64,000 nucleotides of DNA from an uncultured bacterium (GCA_905215935.1 CAJMRY010000002.1:318754-382753), one strand, 5' to 3'; counted from the first letter of the stretch, positions 8,834 through 19,011 are shown. Program-made: numbers and translations. Notes: a model not told the origin generated them from the sequence alone.

Positions 8834-11590
8834 ATGGGTATATTAAGCAATGTATTTAAATCTTATAGTGAAAAAGAAGTTAAGAGAGTTATGCCAATAG
8901 TAGCAAGCATCAATGAATTAGAAGAATCTATAAGTAAATTATCTGATGATGAATTAAAAAATAAAACAGGAGAATTTAAAGCAAAACTTGCAGAAGGAAA
9001 AACTTTAGATGATATATTGCCAGAAGCTTTTGCTGTTGTAAGAGAAGCATCTAAAAGAGTTTTAGGATTAAGACATTTTGATGTTCAATTAATAGGTGGT
9101 ATTATCTTACATCAAGGTAGAATTGCAGAAATGAAAACAGGTGAAGGAAAAACATTGGTTGCAACACTTCCAGCATATTTAAATGCATTAACAGGTGAAG
9201 GTGTTCATGTAATTACAGTAAATGATTACCTAGCTAAAAGAGATAGCGAATGGATGGGGAAATTATATAAATTTTTAGGACTAACAGTTGGTCTTATTAT
9301 AAATGGAATGAATCCAAAAGAAAAACAAGATGCATATAATTGTGATATCACATATGGAACAAATAATGAATTTGGATTTGATTATCTAAGAGACAACATG
9401 GTTATTTATAAAAATCAATTAGTACAAAGAAAATTAGCATATGCTATAGTAGATGAGATTGATAGTATTTTAGTTGACGAGGCTCGTACACCACTTATTA
9501 TTTCTGGTAGAGCAAGTGCATCTTCTAATTTATATAAAAAGGCAGATAGCTTTGTTAGAAAATTAACTCCAAAAATTATTGTAGAAGAAGATGTTAAAGA
9601 TTACGAACAAGCTGAAGATAATGAAAAATTTGATTATATAGTAGATTTAAAAGCAAAATCTGCAACACTTACACAAAAAGGTATAGAAAAAGCTGAAAAA
9701 GAATTTGGAATATCCAATTTCAATGATTTAGATAACTCTGAATTAGTTCATAATGTAAACCAAGCATTAAGAGCATATGGGATAATGAAAAAAGATGTTG
9801 ACTATATCGTAAAAGATGGAGAAGTTTTAATTGTAGATGAATTCACAGGAAGAATTATGTATGGAAGAAGATACAATAATGGATTACATCAAGCAATCGA
9901 AGCAAAAGAAAAAGTAAAAATTGCAGACGAATCTAAAACTTTAGCAACAATTACATTCCAAAACTACTTTAGAATGTATGGTAAGTTATCTGGTATGACA
10001 GGTACTGCTATGACAGAAGAAAACGAATTCCAAGAAATATATAAATTAGATGTTATAGAAATTCCAACAAATAAACCAATGATTAGAAAAGATAATTCAG
10101 ACATTGTTTACAAAAATGAAGATGCTAAATTTAGAGCTGTAATAAAAGATATAAAGAAAAGTCATGAAAAAGGACAACCAGTTCTAGTAGGTACTGTATC
10201 TATTAGTAAATCAGAAAAATTAAGTAACTTATTAAACAAAGAGGGAATACCTCATGTTGTTTTAAATGCAAAATATCATGAAAAAGAAGCAGAAATAGTA
10301 GCACAAGCTGGTAAGCTAGGAGCAGTAACAATTGCTACAAACATGGCAGGTCGTGGTACAGATATTATGCTTGGAGGAAATAGTGAATATTTAGCAAAAC
10401 AAGAAATGAGAAAATTAAATTATTCTGCAGAACAAATAGAACAAGCTACAGCATTTAACGAAACAGACGATAAAGAAATCTTAGATGCAAGAGCAAAATT
10501 CAGAGAATTAGAAAAGAAATATGATGAACAAATAAAAGAAGAAAAACAAAAAGTAATTGAAGCTGGTGGTTTAAAAATTATTGGTACAGAAAGACATGAG
10601 TCAAGAAGAATCGATAATCAGCTTCGTGGACGTAGTGGTCGTCAGGGAGATCCAGGAGAATCTAGATTCTATATTGGATTAGATGATGATTTAATGAAAA
10701 TATTTGGTGGAAATGCAATATCAAAAGTATATAACACTTTAGGTGCAGATGAAGATATGCCAATCGAATCAAAACTTATATCAAAATCTGTAGAATCTGC
10801 TCAAAAGAAAGTAGAAGATAGAAACTTTAGTATAAGAAAACATGTACTTCAATATGATGATGTTATGAATACACAAAGAGAAATTATATACAAACAAAGA
10901 AGAGATGTTTTAGATGGAGAAAATTTAAAAGAAAGCATTTTAAAAATGATGGATTCTTCTATAGAAAACTTAGTAGCAGTGTATACAGCTGATGTAGAAA
11001 ATGTAAATAAAGAAGCATTTATGCAAGATATTAAAATGTCATTTGATATTGATGAATTAGATAGTTTAAAACAAGAAAAAATAAATCCAGAAGATATAAT
11101 AAACGAATTAAAAGAAAAAGTTAATAATATATATGAAGCAAAAGAAAAAGAATTTGGAGAAGAAGATTTAAGAGAACTTGAAAGAGTTGTAATGTTAAAA
11201 GTAGTAGATCAAAAATGGATGGATCATATAGATAATATGGACGAATTAAAAAACGGTATAGGCCTTCGTGCATATGGACAAAAAGATCCTGTTGTACAAT
11301 ACAGAATAGAAGGATTTGATATGTTTGATGAGATGGTTGAAGATATTAAAAATGAAGTATCAAAAATCTTACTACACATTCAAAAGAAAGAAGGAGTAAC
11401 AAGAAAAGAAACATCTCAAATTACAAATGCAAGTTTAGAAGACACAGCTATTAATTTAGTAGATGGAAACCTTTCAGAAAAAGAGGGCGGAATGAATAAA
11501 ACAGTTGTAAATCAAGGACCAAAAGTTGGAAGAAATGATTTATGTCCTTGTGGAAGTGGTAAGAAATACAAAAATTGTTGTGGAAAATAG
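8834..11590 (+). CDS. secA: Preprotein translocase ATPase SecA
   Basis: SecA drives export of signal-peptide proteins through SecYEG. The 918 residues include Walker A MKTGEGKTLVA near residue 100, the DEAD-like VDEIDSILVDEARTPLI, and the helicase-2 block TNMAGRGTDIMLGGN. The C-terminal zinc motif DLCPCGSGKKYKNCC (SEC-C), which contacts SecB or lipid, is intact. All features are standard. In many Clostridia secA is followed directly by prfB. Here about 7.6 kb of regulatory and accessory genes separates them. Confidence 0.98.
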   Translation: MGILSNVFKSYSEKEVKRVMPIVASINELEESISKLSDDELKNKTGEFKAKLAEGKTLDDILPEAFAVVREASKRVLGLRHFDVQLIGGIILHQGRIAEMKTGEGKTLVATLPAYLNALTGEGVHVITVNDYLAKRDSEWMGKLYKFLGLTVGLIINGMNPKEKQDAYNCDITYGTNNEFGFDYLRDNMVIYKNQLVQRKLAYAIVDEIDSILVDEARTPLIISGRASASSNLYKKADSFVRKLTPKIIVEEDVKDYEQAEDNEKFDYIVDLKAKSATLTQKGIEKAEKEFGISNFNDLDNSELVHNVNQALRAYGIMKKDVDYIVKDGEVLIVDEFTGRIMYGRRYNNGLHQAIEAKEKVKIADESKTLATITFQNYFRMYGKLSGMTGTAMTEENEFQEIYKLDVIEIPTNKPMIRKDNSDIVYKNEDAKFRAVIKDIKKSHEKGQPVLVGTVSISKSEKLSNLLNKEGIPHVVLNAKYHEKEAEIVAQAGKLGAVTIATNMAGRGTDIMLGGNSEYLAKQEMRKLNYSAEQIEQATAFNETDDKEILDARAKFRELEKKYDEQIKEEKQKVIEAGGLKIIGTERHESRRIDNQLRGRSGRQGDPGESRFYIGLDDDLMKIFGGNAISKVYNTLGADEDMPIESKLISKSVESAQKKVEDRNFSIRKHVLQYDDVMNTQREIIYKQRRDVLDGENLKESILKMMDSSIENLVAVYTADVENVNKEAFMQDIKMSFDIDELDSLKQEKINPEDIINELKEKVNNIYEAKEKEFGEEDLRELERVVMLKVVDQKWMDHIDNMDELKNGIGLRAYGQKDPVVQYRIEGFDMFDEMVEDIKNEVSKILLHIQKKEGVTRKETSQITNASLEDTAINLVDGNLSEKEGGMNKTVVNQGPKVGRNDLCPCGSGKKYKNCCGK

Positions 11591-11711
11591 CCTATTACAA
11601 GGTTTTGCAAGTAGGACTGAAAACGCAAATGTCATCATTTTGTCATCTTAAATTATAAATTGTTGACAGTTTTTAAGGTAAATCCTACCAATAAGTTGGA
11701 GCTGTAAAATT

Positions 11712-11743
11712 TATGGTAAAGATTTAGGTCTTTACCATTTTTA
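11712..11743 (+). terminator. Rho-independent terminator downstream of secA
   Basis: ATGGTAAAGA, a six-base loop and TCTTTACCAT are followed by TTTTTA. The 11600-11700 stretch also has a possible longer pairing (GTAGGA with TCCTAC), too weak to call. Confidence 0.7.
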
Positions 11744-11880
11744 TATGTAAGAGAAATTTATGGAATAGTAAATATGTAATATTATAAATTTTGAAAAAGC
11801 ACTATAAAAAGATTGAATATTTAATACATATATGATGAAGAAGAGTTCAATTTGAAGGAAATAGAAGCATTGAGAGAAAT

Positions 11881-12018
11881 GTGAAATTTTATAATTTTAA
11901 TATGATAATTTCATTGGGATATAGAATAAAATCCAAAGTGGCAACTAATTTTAGAAAATGGGCAACAGAAAGGTTAAAAGAAAATATGATAAAAGAATAT
12001 TTAAAGGCACTAAAATAA
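11881..12018 (+). pseudogene. Fragment of a RhuM-family (virulence RhuM-like) protein
   Basis: An open stretch from a GTG reads KFYNFNMIISLGYR, then TNFRKWATERLKE. This is the conserved core of the RhuM / phage-associated DNA-binding family (usual form YNLDMIISVGYRV..FRIWATQRLKEY). Complete members exceed 300 residues; only 45 remain. The DNA just upstream (11835-11880) also looks like decayed coding sequence (FNLKEIEALREM) in another frame. Such genes travel with restriction or phage islands, so this is a scar of lost accessory DNA. Confidence 0.6.
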
Positions 12019-12049
12019 ATAAATAGCAAGATTAAAAAGGAGGAAAAAT

Positions 12050-12706
12050 ATGAGTAAGGAAAATAAAAAAACAGTTGAAGTATATAAAAAGAATGCTAAT
12101 ATATATTTAGTAACCAGTATGAAACATGATAATCTTGACCTAAATAAAGCTAAATGTAAACGTGAGAAATTAGAAAAATTTATAAAAACAAATATTGAAT
12201 CATTACCAAAGGGAGTAAAAGTTTTTGAAATTGGTTCTGGTGATGGCTCAAATGCTAAATATATTGAAAAATTAGGATATGAAATAACAGCAAGTGATAT
12301 AGCAGATGATTTTATTGATGCAATAAGTTCTAAAAATCTGAAAACAATTAAATTTAATGTATTAGAAGATGAGTTCACAGAAAAATACTTTGCTGTTTTT
12401 TCTTGGAGAGTATTTGTTCATTTTACTAAAGAAGATGCAATAGAAGTTTTACAAAAAGTCTATAATACGCTTGAAGATGACGGATTATTTATATTTAATG
12501 CCATGAATTGTGAAATAAAAGATGTTAGTGAAGAATGGGTTGACTTTTCTAATGAATATCATATGGGAGCTGAGCGTTATTATAAATATTTTAGTGAAGA
12601 AGAGTTGAATGAAATTATTACTACAATTGGATATCAAATTTCAAATTTTCACAAAGAGGGTGGAGAAAATAACAATAAGTGGCTTGTGTATGTTCTAAAA
12701 AAATAA
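12050..12706 (+). CDS. Class I SAM-dependent methyltransferase
   Basis: 218 residues, ATG behind AAGGAGG. Rossmann motif I is VFEIGSGDGSNAKYIE near residue 61. An acidic motif II follows (ITASDIADDF), and then FSWRVFVHFTKEDAIEVLQKVYNTLEDDGLFIFN, the post-motif region typical of methyltransferase types 11 and 25. The substrate cannot be inferred. It follows the RhuM fragment and precedes a terminator hairpin, so it is probably transcribed alone. Confidence 0.85.
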   Translation: MSKENKKTVEVYKKNANIYLVTSMKHDNLDLNKAKCKREKLEKFIKTNIESLPKGVKVFEIGSGDGSNAKYIEKLGYEITASDIADDFIDAISSKNLKTIKFNVLEDEFTEKYFAVFSWRVFVHFTKEDAIEVLQKVYNTLEDDGLFIFNAMNCEIKDVSEEWVDFSNEYHMGAERYYKYFSEEELNEIITTIGYQISNFHKEGGENNNKWLVYVLKK

Positions 12707-12776
12707 TAAATTTTTTAGAAATATTATTAAATTGTATTTGCTAAAACAAATATAATAAAAAAAGAAATAAACATGT

Positions 12777-12832
12777 TATATAGAAAACAAGTGGCTAACT
12801 ATTTATAGTTGGTCACTAATTTTCTATATTAA
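12777..12832 (+). terminator. Stem-loop terminator after the methyltransferase
   Basis: TATAGAAAA..AGTGGCTAACTAT pairs imperfectly with ATAGTTGGTCACT..TTTTCTATA around a short loop and is followed by an AT-rich tail. Confidence 0.6.
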
Positions 12833-12915
12833 TAAAAATTTATTTATAAAATTAAAAAACTTTGTAACAAAATCTAAAAAAAGCACCCTTATTATATAGA
12901 AAAGGAGGAAAAGTT

Positions 12916-13410
12916 ATGCAGAATATTGAAGAAATATATAAAGAATACTCGATAACTGTTTATAAATACTTGTTCTGCTTAACGCAAAATAGGGATATTT
13001 CAGAAGATTTAATGCAAGAAACTTTTGCTATAGCTGTTAAAGATATAAAAAAGTTTAGAGGAGACTGTAAGTTATCTGTTTGGCTATGTCAAATAGCAAA
13101 ACATCTATGGTATAAAGAATTAAAGAAAAAGAACAAAAATGCTAATATATCTTTTGAAGAAATTAATGAAAATGTTCTATATGATGAAACACCAGAACAA
13201 ATTATTTGTGGCAAAGAAGAAAAAATAAAATTGTTTAAAGATATTCAAAAATTAGATAGCAAATCTAAAGAAGTAATGTATTTAAGATTGATAGGAAATT
13301 TAAGTTATGAAGAAATTGGTGAAATCTTAGGCAAAACATCTAATTGGTCAAGGGTTACATTTTATAGAGCTAAACAAAAAATAAGGGAGGAAAATAAAAA
13401 TGAAAAATAA
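12916..13410 (+). CDS. ECF RNA polymerase sigma factor
   Basis: 164 residues. Region 2 reads IYKEYSITVYKYLFCLTQNRDISEDLMQETFAIAVKDI. Region 4 reads IQKLDSKSKEVMYLRLIGNLSYEEIGEILGKT, a helix-turn-helix for the -35 element. It overlaps the next gene, a zinc-finger anti-sigma factor, by 11 bases, which is the usual paired layout and indicates translational coupling. Its promoter is probably self-recognised (inference). It is unrelated to the broken sigma gene at 40040. Confidence 0.92.
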   Translation: MQNIEEIYKEYSITVYKYLFCLTQNRDISEDLMQETFAIAVKDIKKFRGDCKLSVWLCQIAKHLWYKELKKKNKNANISFEEINENVLYDETPEQIICGKEEKIKLFKDIQKLDSKSKEVMYLRLIGNLSYEEIGEILGKTSNWSRVTFYRAKQKIREENKNEK

Positions 13411-14350
13411 AAAAGAATGTGAAATTATACAAGATTTATTAATTAATTATGTTGATGGAGTATTAAATCTAGAGTCAAAAAAATTAGTGCAAGAACATTT
13501 AAGTGAATGTGAAGATTGTCAAACAGAATTAAATACTATAAAAAAAGATATAAATGATACCAGCAATAAAGATAAAATAGAGCTAGATTATTTAAAAAAA
13601 GTCAGAATAAAAACAAAAATAAAATCGATATTAATAGCAGTTATAATACTACTATTAATTGCATTTATTATATTTTTAAATAATTTTATTAAAATAAATA
13701 GCATTATGAGTAGAGCTGAAAAATCATTACAATCAAATAACTTTTATAGAGAAACTAGTCAAATATTATCTGGTAATCACACTTCAATTACAAAAGAGTA
13801 TTATAAAGACGGAAAATATAAAAATGTATGGGAAGTCTATTCTGATAATGGTATAGAAACAAGTATAATTGAATATACAAATGTTGACTCAGATGAAAGA
13901 ATTTATATATATGAAAAAGAAAATAAAGCAATAATTGAAAAAGGAGATATTTCTAAAATATTAAATAGTGCTAATAATATCAAAAATGTACCATTTGTTA
14001 CTACTAGAAAAAGCTTGTTAGATAGGATAGGCACAACTTTTGTATATTCAATACACACAGATACATATGATTATGGAAAAGAATATTATGTATTAAATAA
14101 TAAATCAGAAAAGAATAATGCATGGGAAATTTGGATAGATAAAGAGACTGGATTACCAATAAAACAAATTAATAGGGGAGGAGAAAAATCATTTTTTCCA
14201 GGTACAAATGTTGTAAAGGAAATTAGAGATAATATACAAGAATATAAATATGATTTTGATAAAATTACAGATGAAGATGTTAAAGTTCCAGATTTATCTA
14301 GTTATACATTAGAAAATAAAGTAATGAATATGGAAGATTTGATAAAATAA
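13400..14350 (+). CDS. Zinc-finger anti-sigma factor, membrane anchored
   Basis: 316 residues. The N-terminus has the anti-sigma zinc motif HxxxCxxC in EHLSECEDCQTEL near residue 33. A single membrane helix lies at about 74-96 (ILIAVIILLLIAFIIFLNNFI). An extracellular domain of about 220 residues follows, with an LolA/RsiM-like look (WEIWIDKETGLPIKQ). It should hold the upstream sigma factor at the membrane until an envelope signal arrives. The extracellular domain is the likely sensor, but its stimulus is not visible from sequence. Confidence 0.85.
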   Translation: MKNKKECEIIQDLLINYVDGVLNLESKKLVQEHLSECEDCQTELNTIKKDINDTSNKDKIELDYLKKVRIKTKIKSILIAVIILLLIAFIIFLNNFIKINSIMSRAEKSLQSNNFYRETSQILSGNHTSITKEYYKDGKYKNVWEVYSDNGIETSIIEYTNVDSDERIYIYEKENKAIIEKGDISKILNSANNIKNVPFVTTRKSLLDRIGTTFVYSIHTDTYDYGKEYYVLNNKSEKNNAWEIWIDKETGLPIKQINRGGEKSFFPGTNVVKEIRDNIQEYKYDFDKITDEDVKVPDLSSYTLENKVMNMEDLIK

Positions 14351-14363
14351 ATGGCCTACAATT

Positions 14364-14392
14364 AAAAGGACTATGGAGACATAGTCTTTTTT
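14364..14392 (+). terminator. Terminator after the anti-sigma gene
   Basis: AAAAGGACTATG, loop GAGA and CATAGTCTTTTTT form a compact hairpin with a U-tract. Confidence 0.8.
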
Positions 14393-14473
14393 AAATACAA
14401 ATTTCTATTTTTATTTGACATAACAAAAATACAGTATATAATAATGTTATTAAACAAAAAAGAAGGAATTAAA

Positions 14474-15118
14474 ATGTCAAAAATATTAATAGTAGAAGAT
14501 GAAAAAAATATATCTGATTTAATTAAAGACACTATAAGCCTAGCTCATTATGAATATGATTGTAGTTATGATGGTGAAGATGCATTAAATAAAATAAAAG
14601 AAAATAAATATGATTTAATATTATTAGACATTATGCTGCCTAAAATAGATGGATTTGAGATAATCGAAAAAATAAAAACTATAGATACACCAATTATATT
14701 TTTATCAGCAAAAAATGATGTTAATTCAATAGTAAAAGGACTTAAAGGTGGGGGAATAGACTATATTACAAAGCCTTTTGAACCTTTAGAACTACTTGCA
14801 CGAATTGAACTAAGAATTAGTAAAACCAAAGAAAATATTTATAAATTTAAAAATATTACTGTTAATCTTAATACAAGAGAAGTAAGCAAAGATAAAGAAA
14901 AAATATATTTAGCACCTAAAGAGTATGATTTATTAATTTTAATATTAAACAACAAAAATAAAGTATTATCGAGAGACGAAATACTAGATAAAGTATGGAA
15001 TATCGAAACAGATGTAGAAACTAGAACTGTTGATTATCATATACAACAATTAAGAAAAAAATTAGATTTAAAAGAAAATTTAATTACAATTCATGGTGTA
15101 GGATATATATTAAAATAA
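14474..15118 (+). CDS. OmpR-family response regulator
   Basis: 214 residues. The receiver domain has the acidic pocket E8-D9, the phospho-acceptor D52 in LLDIMLPKIDG, and the conserved Lys in YITKPFEPLELLAR. The C-terminal winged helix has VDYHIQQLRKKL and GVGYILK. I chose ATG 14474 (MSKILIVEDEK), which has GAAGGA upstream. The in-frame ATG at 14444 would add ten unconserved residues and lacks a ribosome binding site. It lies 15 bases before its partner kinase. The target genes are unknown. Confidence 0.93.
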   Translation: MSKILIVEDEKNISDLIKDTISLAHYEYDCSYDGEDALNKIKENKYDLILLDIMLPKIDGFEIIEKIKTIDTPIIFLSAKNDVNSIVKGLKGGGIDYITKPFEPLELLARIELRISKTKENIYKFKNITVNLNTREVSKDKEKIYLAPKEYDLLILILNNKNKVLSRDEILDKVWNIETDVETRTVDYHIQQLRKKLDLKENLITIHGVGYILK

Positions 15119-15133
15119 TATAGGAGATAAATT

Positions 15134-16579
15134 ATGAAATTTAGTCAAAAGATATTTCTAATATCATTTATATTGATTATCATAGTAATTAATATAATAG
15201 GTATTGTAATGATAAATTATACATATAAACTAAATATTGAAAAAGAAATAGAAAAAAGTATATCTCAAACTAATAATATAATGCATGAATTAACTGTATA
15301 TTCTTCATATGATTTATCAACTGTTGCAAATAATTACTTGAAAAATGGAATAAATGTAGATGTTTATATAAATGGTCAAAGATCATATACAAATTTTAAA
15401 AGTGAAGATTCACAGATTGCTGAAGGATTACTTACATCTGAAGATAAGAGTAAAGATGAAGGATTAACTACTGAAATAGATAATATTGAAAATGGGATAT
15501 TATATACTGATGAAGACAAGATTAAGGCAGAAAAAAATTCTGCTAATATAGTTGAAAATAGTTCTTACATTGAATATATGGATTCTTATATCATAAATGA
15601 TAAATTATTTATGAAACTAAAAAGAGATAATTATATTGTTATAACCCTATCTAGCATTTCAGAAGCAAATAATATGAAACAAGAACAAACAAATTTCTTT
15701 ATCGAATTAAGTGTAATTAGTTCTTTTATAATTGCGTTATTTCTTTCAATAACAGTGAATTTTTTAACAAGAAAAATTAAAAAATTAGATAAGGCAGTAA
15801 ACAAAGTAAAACAGGGAAATTATAATATAAAACTAAAAAGATTAGGAAATGACGAAATAGGTAACTTTGGAAACAGCTTTAATGAGATGACTATTGCAAT
15901 CCAAGATAATATAAACAAAATTCAAGAAGTTTCTGAAAATAGAAGACAATTTATAGGAGATTTAACACATGAAATAAGAACACCTCTTACTTCTATAATT
16001 GGATATTCTAGTCTAATTAATAATGATAAGGTTACAGATAATAATACAATAAAACAATATTCTGCTAGAATATATGAAGAAGGTAAATATATTCAGCAAA
16101 TGTCTGAAAGATTGACAGAAATGCTTTTAATAGAAAATGGCTCAATAAAAAAAGAACTAATAAATATTTCAGAGGAAATAAAAATAATTATAGAAGAATT
16201 AGAAAATTTGTATTATAATGCAATATTTAATATTCAAATCGAAGAAAATGTATATAAAGAAGTAGATAAAATTTTATTAAAATCACTTATCTATAATTTA
16301 GTAAAAAACGCAATTGGAGCTTATGATACAACACCTAGAATAGATATATATCTTAGTAAATATGAAATCACAATAATAGACTATGGAAGGGGCATTCCAG
16401 AAGACAAAATAGAAAAAATAAAAGAACCTTTTTACACTTTAACCAAAGATAGAAACAGAAAAATATCTGGAATGGGGTTAGGTCTTACATTATGCTTTAA
16501 AATTGTTAACATACATAATTGGAAATTAAATATTAAAAGCGAAATAGAAAAAGGAACAAAGGTTACAATTTTAATATAG
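15134..16579 (+). CDS. Sensor histidine kinase
   Basis: 481 residues. Two membrane helices (about 7-29 and 188-208) flank an extracellular sensor loop rich in Ser, Asp and Glu. A HAMP linker follows (KLDKAVNKVKQGNYNIKL). The phosphorylated His is residue 279 in DLTHEIRTPLTSIIGY. The ATPase shows LVKNAIGAYD, DYGRGIPEDKIEKI and GMGLGL. It forms a two-component system with the regulator upstream. The next gene begins 11 bases downstream and is probably co-transcribed. Confidence 0.93.
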   Translation: MKFSQKIFLISFILIIIVINIIGIVMINYTYKLNIEKEIEKSISQTNNIMHELTVYSSYDLSTVANNYLKNGINVDVYINGQRSYTNFKSEDSQIAEGLLTSEDKSKDEGLTTEIDNIENGILYTDEDKIKAEKNSANIVENSSYIEYMDSYIINDKLFMKLKRDNYIVITLSSISEANNMKQEQTNFFIELSVISSFIIALFLSITVNFLTRKIKKLDKAVNKVKQGNYNIKLKRLGNDEIGNFGNSFNEMTIAIQDNINKIQEVSENRRQFIGDLTHEIRTPLTSIIGYSSLINNDKVTDNNTIKQYSARIYEEGKYIQQMSERLTEMLLIENGSIKKELINISEEIKIIIEELENLYYNAIFNIQIEENVYKEVDKILLKSLIYNLVKNAIGAYDTTPRIDIYLSKYEITIIDYGRGIPEDKIEKIKEPFYTLTKDRNRKISGMGLGLTLCFKIVNIHNWKLNIKSEIEKGTKVTILI

Positions 16580-16590
16580 AAAGGAAAAAA

Positions 16591-17397
16591 ATGAAGAATA
16601 AAGGATTTATAAAATTTATAATATTATTTGGAATTATTATATTAATATTTATTGCTATTGTAATAAATTTCGATAAATTTACACTATCATACAACGGAAA
16701 AAAAGAAAAGCATCAAAATTCATATTATATTATAAATGACAGAATAGATATTATACAACAAATAAAATATTTTGACTCAAACTCTAATATTATAACAGAT
16801 AGAAGTACTATAGAAGATATAAAAAATAGTATTAATAATAACGAAACTATAAAAAAAGTGATAATAGAAATTACTGGAATAGACAAAGATGGTTTATCAA
16901 AATATATAGATGAACTATATAAAGTTAAAGAAATAAAAAAGATTACTAATTTAAATACAATTTATGGAGACATTATATATATAAATAGCATGGACTTTGA
17001 TTTAGCATTTACTTTAGACTTTAAAAATATAGCATATAAGATAGAAAGAGTATATTCAGAAAATTATAATTGGCAATATAAAGAAATTGAATTAGACACA
17101 AAAGAAAAAATTTATAGTAAAGTAAAAAATGATTTAAATAATATAAAAATAACAAACTTTGAGCCAGATAGTATGTATATAAAATTTTTTAATGGGATTT
17201 ATGCACAATGGAATGGAGAAATTTTTGTAGTAAAAGATAATACTAATCAAATAATAGTTGAGTATGAAGATGACTTGCAAAACAATGAAGTACTTAATGA
17301 AAACTATAGTATTAATGGTACTAGTGCTAGTGTAGGAAATTCAGAAGAATATACAGAAACCAGAATAATTAGATTACAGATTGGTTTTGAAAAATAA
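16591..17397 (+). CDS. Uncharacterised membrane-anchored protein
   Basis: 268 residues behind GAAAGGA. One N-terminal membrane helix is visible (FIKFIILFGIIILIFIAIVI). A predicted extracytoplasmic region follows, rich in Ile, Lys, Asn and Asp with no cysteines. No family is recognised. Its position right after a sensor kinase suggests an accessory sensor or an output of that system (inference). A weak second half (MYIKFFNGIYAQWNGEIFVVKDN) looks like a folded beta domain. Confidence 0.75.
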   Translation: MKNKGFIKFIILFGIIILIFIAIVINFDKFTLSYNGKKEKHQNSYYIINDRIDIIQQIKYFDSNSNIITDRSTIEDIKNSINNNETIKKVIIEITGIDKDGLSKYIDELYKVKEIKKITNLNTIYGDIIYINSMDFDLAFTLDFKNIAYKIERVYSENYNWQYKEIELDTKEKIYSKVKNDLNNIKITNFEPDSMYIKFFNGIYAQWNGEIFVVKDNTNQIIVEYEDDLQNNEVLNENYSINGTSASVGNSEEYTETRIIRLQIGFEK

Positions 17398-17467
17398 ATG
17401 TTGTCCTTACAAAAAACTTACATTTATCTTACTAAATATAGGTTAAATTAATATTAAAAAGATATAT

Positions 17468-17493
17468 CCTCTTAACTAGAAATGGTTAGGAGG
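17468..17493 (+). promoter_or_regulatory. Hairpin that sequesters the ribosome binding site
   Basis: CCTCTTAAC pairs over nine bases, with one G-U pair, with GTTAGGAGG, which is the ribosome binding site of the Mur ligase gene starting seven bases later. The loop is TAGAAATG. In the folded mRNA the site is hidden, so translation would depend on opening the stem. The following TCTTTT run also allows a terminator role. Confidence 0.55.
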
Positions 17494-17499
17494 TCTTTT

Positions 17500-19011
17500 A
17501 TGATTAAAACAAATGAAAATAAAAAACTAAAAAATGAACTTGTATTAAATTTAAATACAATTAAAGACATATTAATACAAAACGACTTATTAATAGCTTA
17601 TAATATAGTAGATACAAATATAAATTATATTTCATGCGATTCAAGAGAAATAGAAAACAATACTCTGTTTTTTTGTAAAGGCTTTTATTTTAAAGAGGAA
17701 TATTTAAAAATGGCTATAAATAAAGGTGCTATAGCTTATATATCAGAGAAAAAATATGAAACTAAAAATACTTCATATTTTATAGTAACCAATATATTAA
17801 AAGCTATAGGAATAATATCGCGTGAATTTTATAAATATCCAGACAAAAAAATAGAAAAAATTGGAGTTACAGGAACAAAAGGAAAAACTACAGTTACATA
17901 TTTTTTAAACAATATTTTGCAAGAATACCTAAATTCGAAAACAGGATTAATTTGTTCTTTATGGAAATATACAGGCGTTAGAGATGAACAGTCACGAATA
18001 ACTACTCCAGAAGCAATAGAAATACAAAAATATTTTTATGAAATGGTAAATTCCAAAATTAAAAATGCAATACTCGAAATATCTTCTCAAAGTTATAAAA
18101 GACTAAGGCTTGAAGGCGTAGAATTTGAATATGGGATATTTTTAAATATAGACAAAGATCACATCAGTGAATTGGAGCACCAAAATTTCGAAGATTATTT
18201 CAATTGTAAATTAGAATTCTTAAAGCACTGTAAAACTATCCTAATAAATAAAAATACAGAGCATTTAGATGAAATTATTAATAAACTAAAAGGGAAAAAA
18301 ATATTTTTTTTTGGAAGCGACAATAAAGCAGATTACTATGTGGATAAAATAGTAAAAAAAGAAAATAAGTTCGTGTTTTTAGTAAAAAATGATAAATTAA
18401 AATATCAAAAAACATTTAATATAGAAATGCAAGGACGTTTTAATATAGAAAATGCATTAGCAGCAATTGCTATGAGCAAAATGCTAAATATTGATGATGA
18501 AACTATACAAAAAGGATTACTCAAAACTAAAGTACCAGGTAGAATGAATATATATGAAAAATATGGAATAACAGTTATTGTTGACTATGCACATAATAGA
18601 CTTAGTTTTATGAAATTATATGAGTCTTTAAAAATAGATTATCCAAACAGAAGAATTATATCTGTAGGGGGGACAGTAGGAGGAAAAGCATATAATAGAA
18701 GGGAAGAGTTTGGAAAAATTGTTGGACAAGCTTCAGATTACATTTATTTAACTGCTGATGACCCTCAGTTTGAGAAAGCAGAAGATATATGTAAAGATAT
18801 TGGAAATTATATTGAAGATAAATCTAAATTTGAGATTATAGTAGATAGGAAAACAGCTATTAATAAAGCTTTAGAAAACTCAAAAAAGGGAGATGTTATT
18901 GTTCTTTTATCAAAGGGAATAGATAAACATCAAAGAGTAGAAAATAAAGAAGTACCTTATGAATCTGATGTAACAATAGTAGAGAAGAAATTTAAAATTT
19001 TTAAAGATTGA
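17500..19011 (+). CDS. MurE-like Mur ligase
   Basis: 503 residues from ATG 17500, which follows GGAGG; the in-frame start 18 bases earlier lies inside that hairpin. The N-terminal MurE domain includes the CDSREIENNTLFFCKGF region. The ATP loop GVTGTKGKTTVTYFL lies near residue 127. EISSQSYKRLRLEGVEF and VDYAHNRLSFMKLYESL follow. The ligase C-domain motif is TADDPQ, where meso-diaminopimelate enzymes usually have DNPR. The amino acid added is therefore uncertain: it may be MurE using another substrate or a paralogue. It lies apart from other cell wall genes. Confidence 0.82.
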   Translation: MIKTNENKKLKNELVLNLNTIKDILIQNDLLIAYNIVDTNINYISCDSREIENNTLFFCKGFYFKEEYLKMAINKGAIAYISEKKYETKNTSYFIVTNILKAIGIISREFYKYPDKKIEKIGVTGTKGKTTVTYFLNNILQEYLNSKTGLICSLWKYTGVRDEQSRITTPEAIEIQKYFYEMVNSKIKNAILEISSQSYKRLRLEGVEFEYGIFLNIDKDHISELEHQNFEDYFNCKLEFLKHCKTILINKNTEHLDEIINKLKGKKIFFFGSDNKADYYVDKIVKKENKFVFLVKNDKLKYQKTFNIEMQGRFNIENALAAIAMSKMLNIDDETIQKGLLKTKVPGRMNIYEKYGITVIVDYAHNRLSFMKLYESLKIDYPNRRIISVGGTVGGKAYNRREEFGKIVGQASDYIYLTADDPQFEKAEDICKDIGNYIEDKSKFEIIVDRKTAINKALENSKKGDVIVLLSKGIDKHQRVENKEVPYESDVTIVEKKFKIFKD

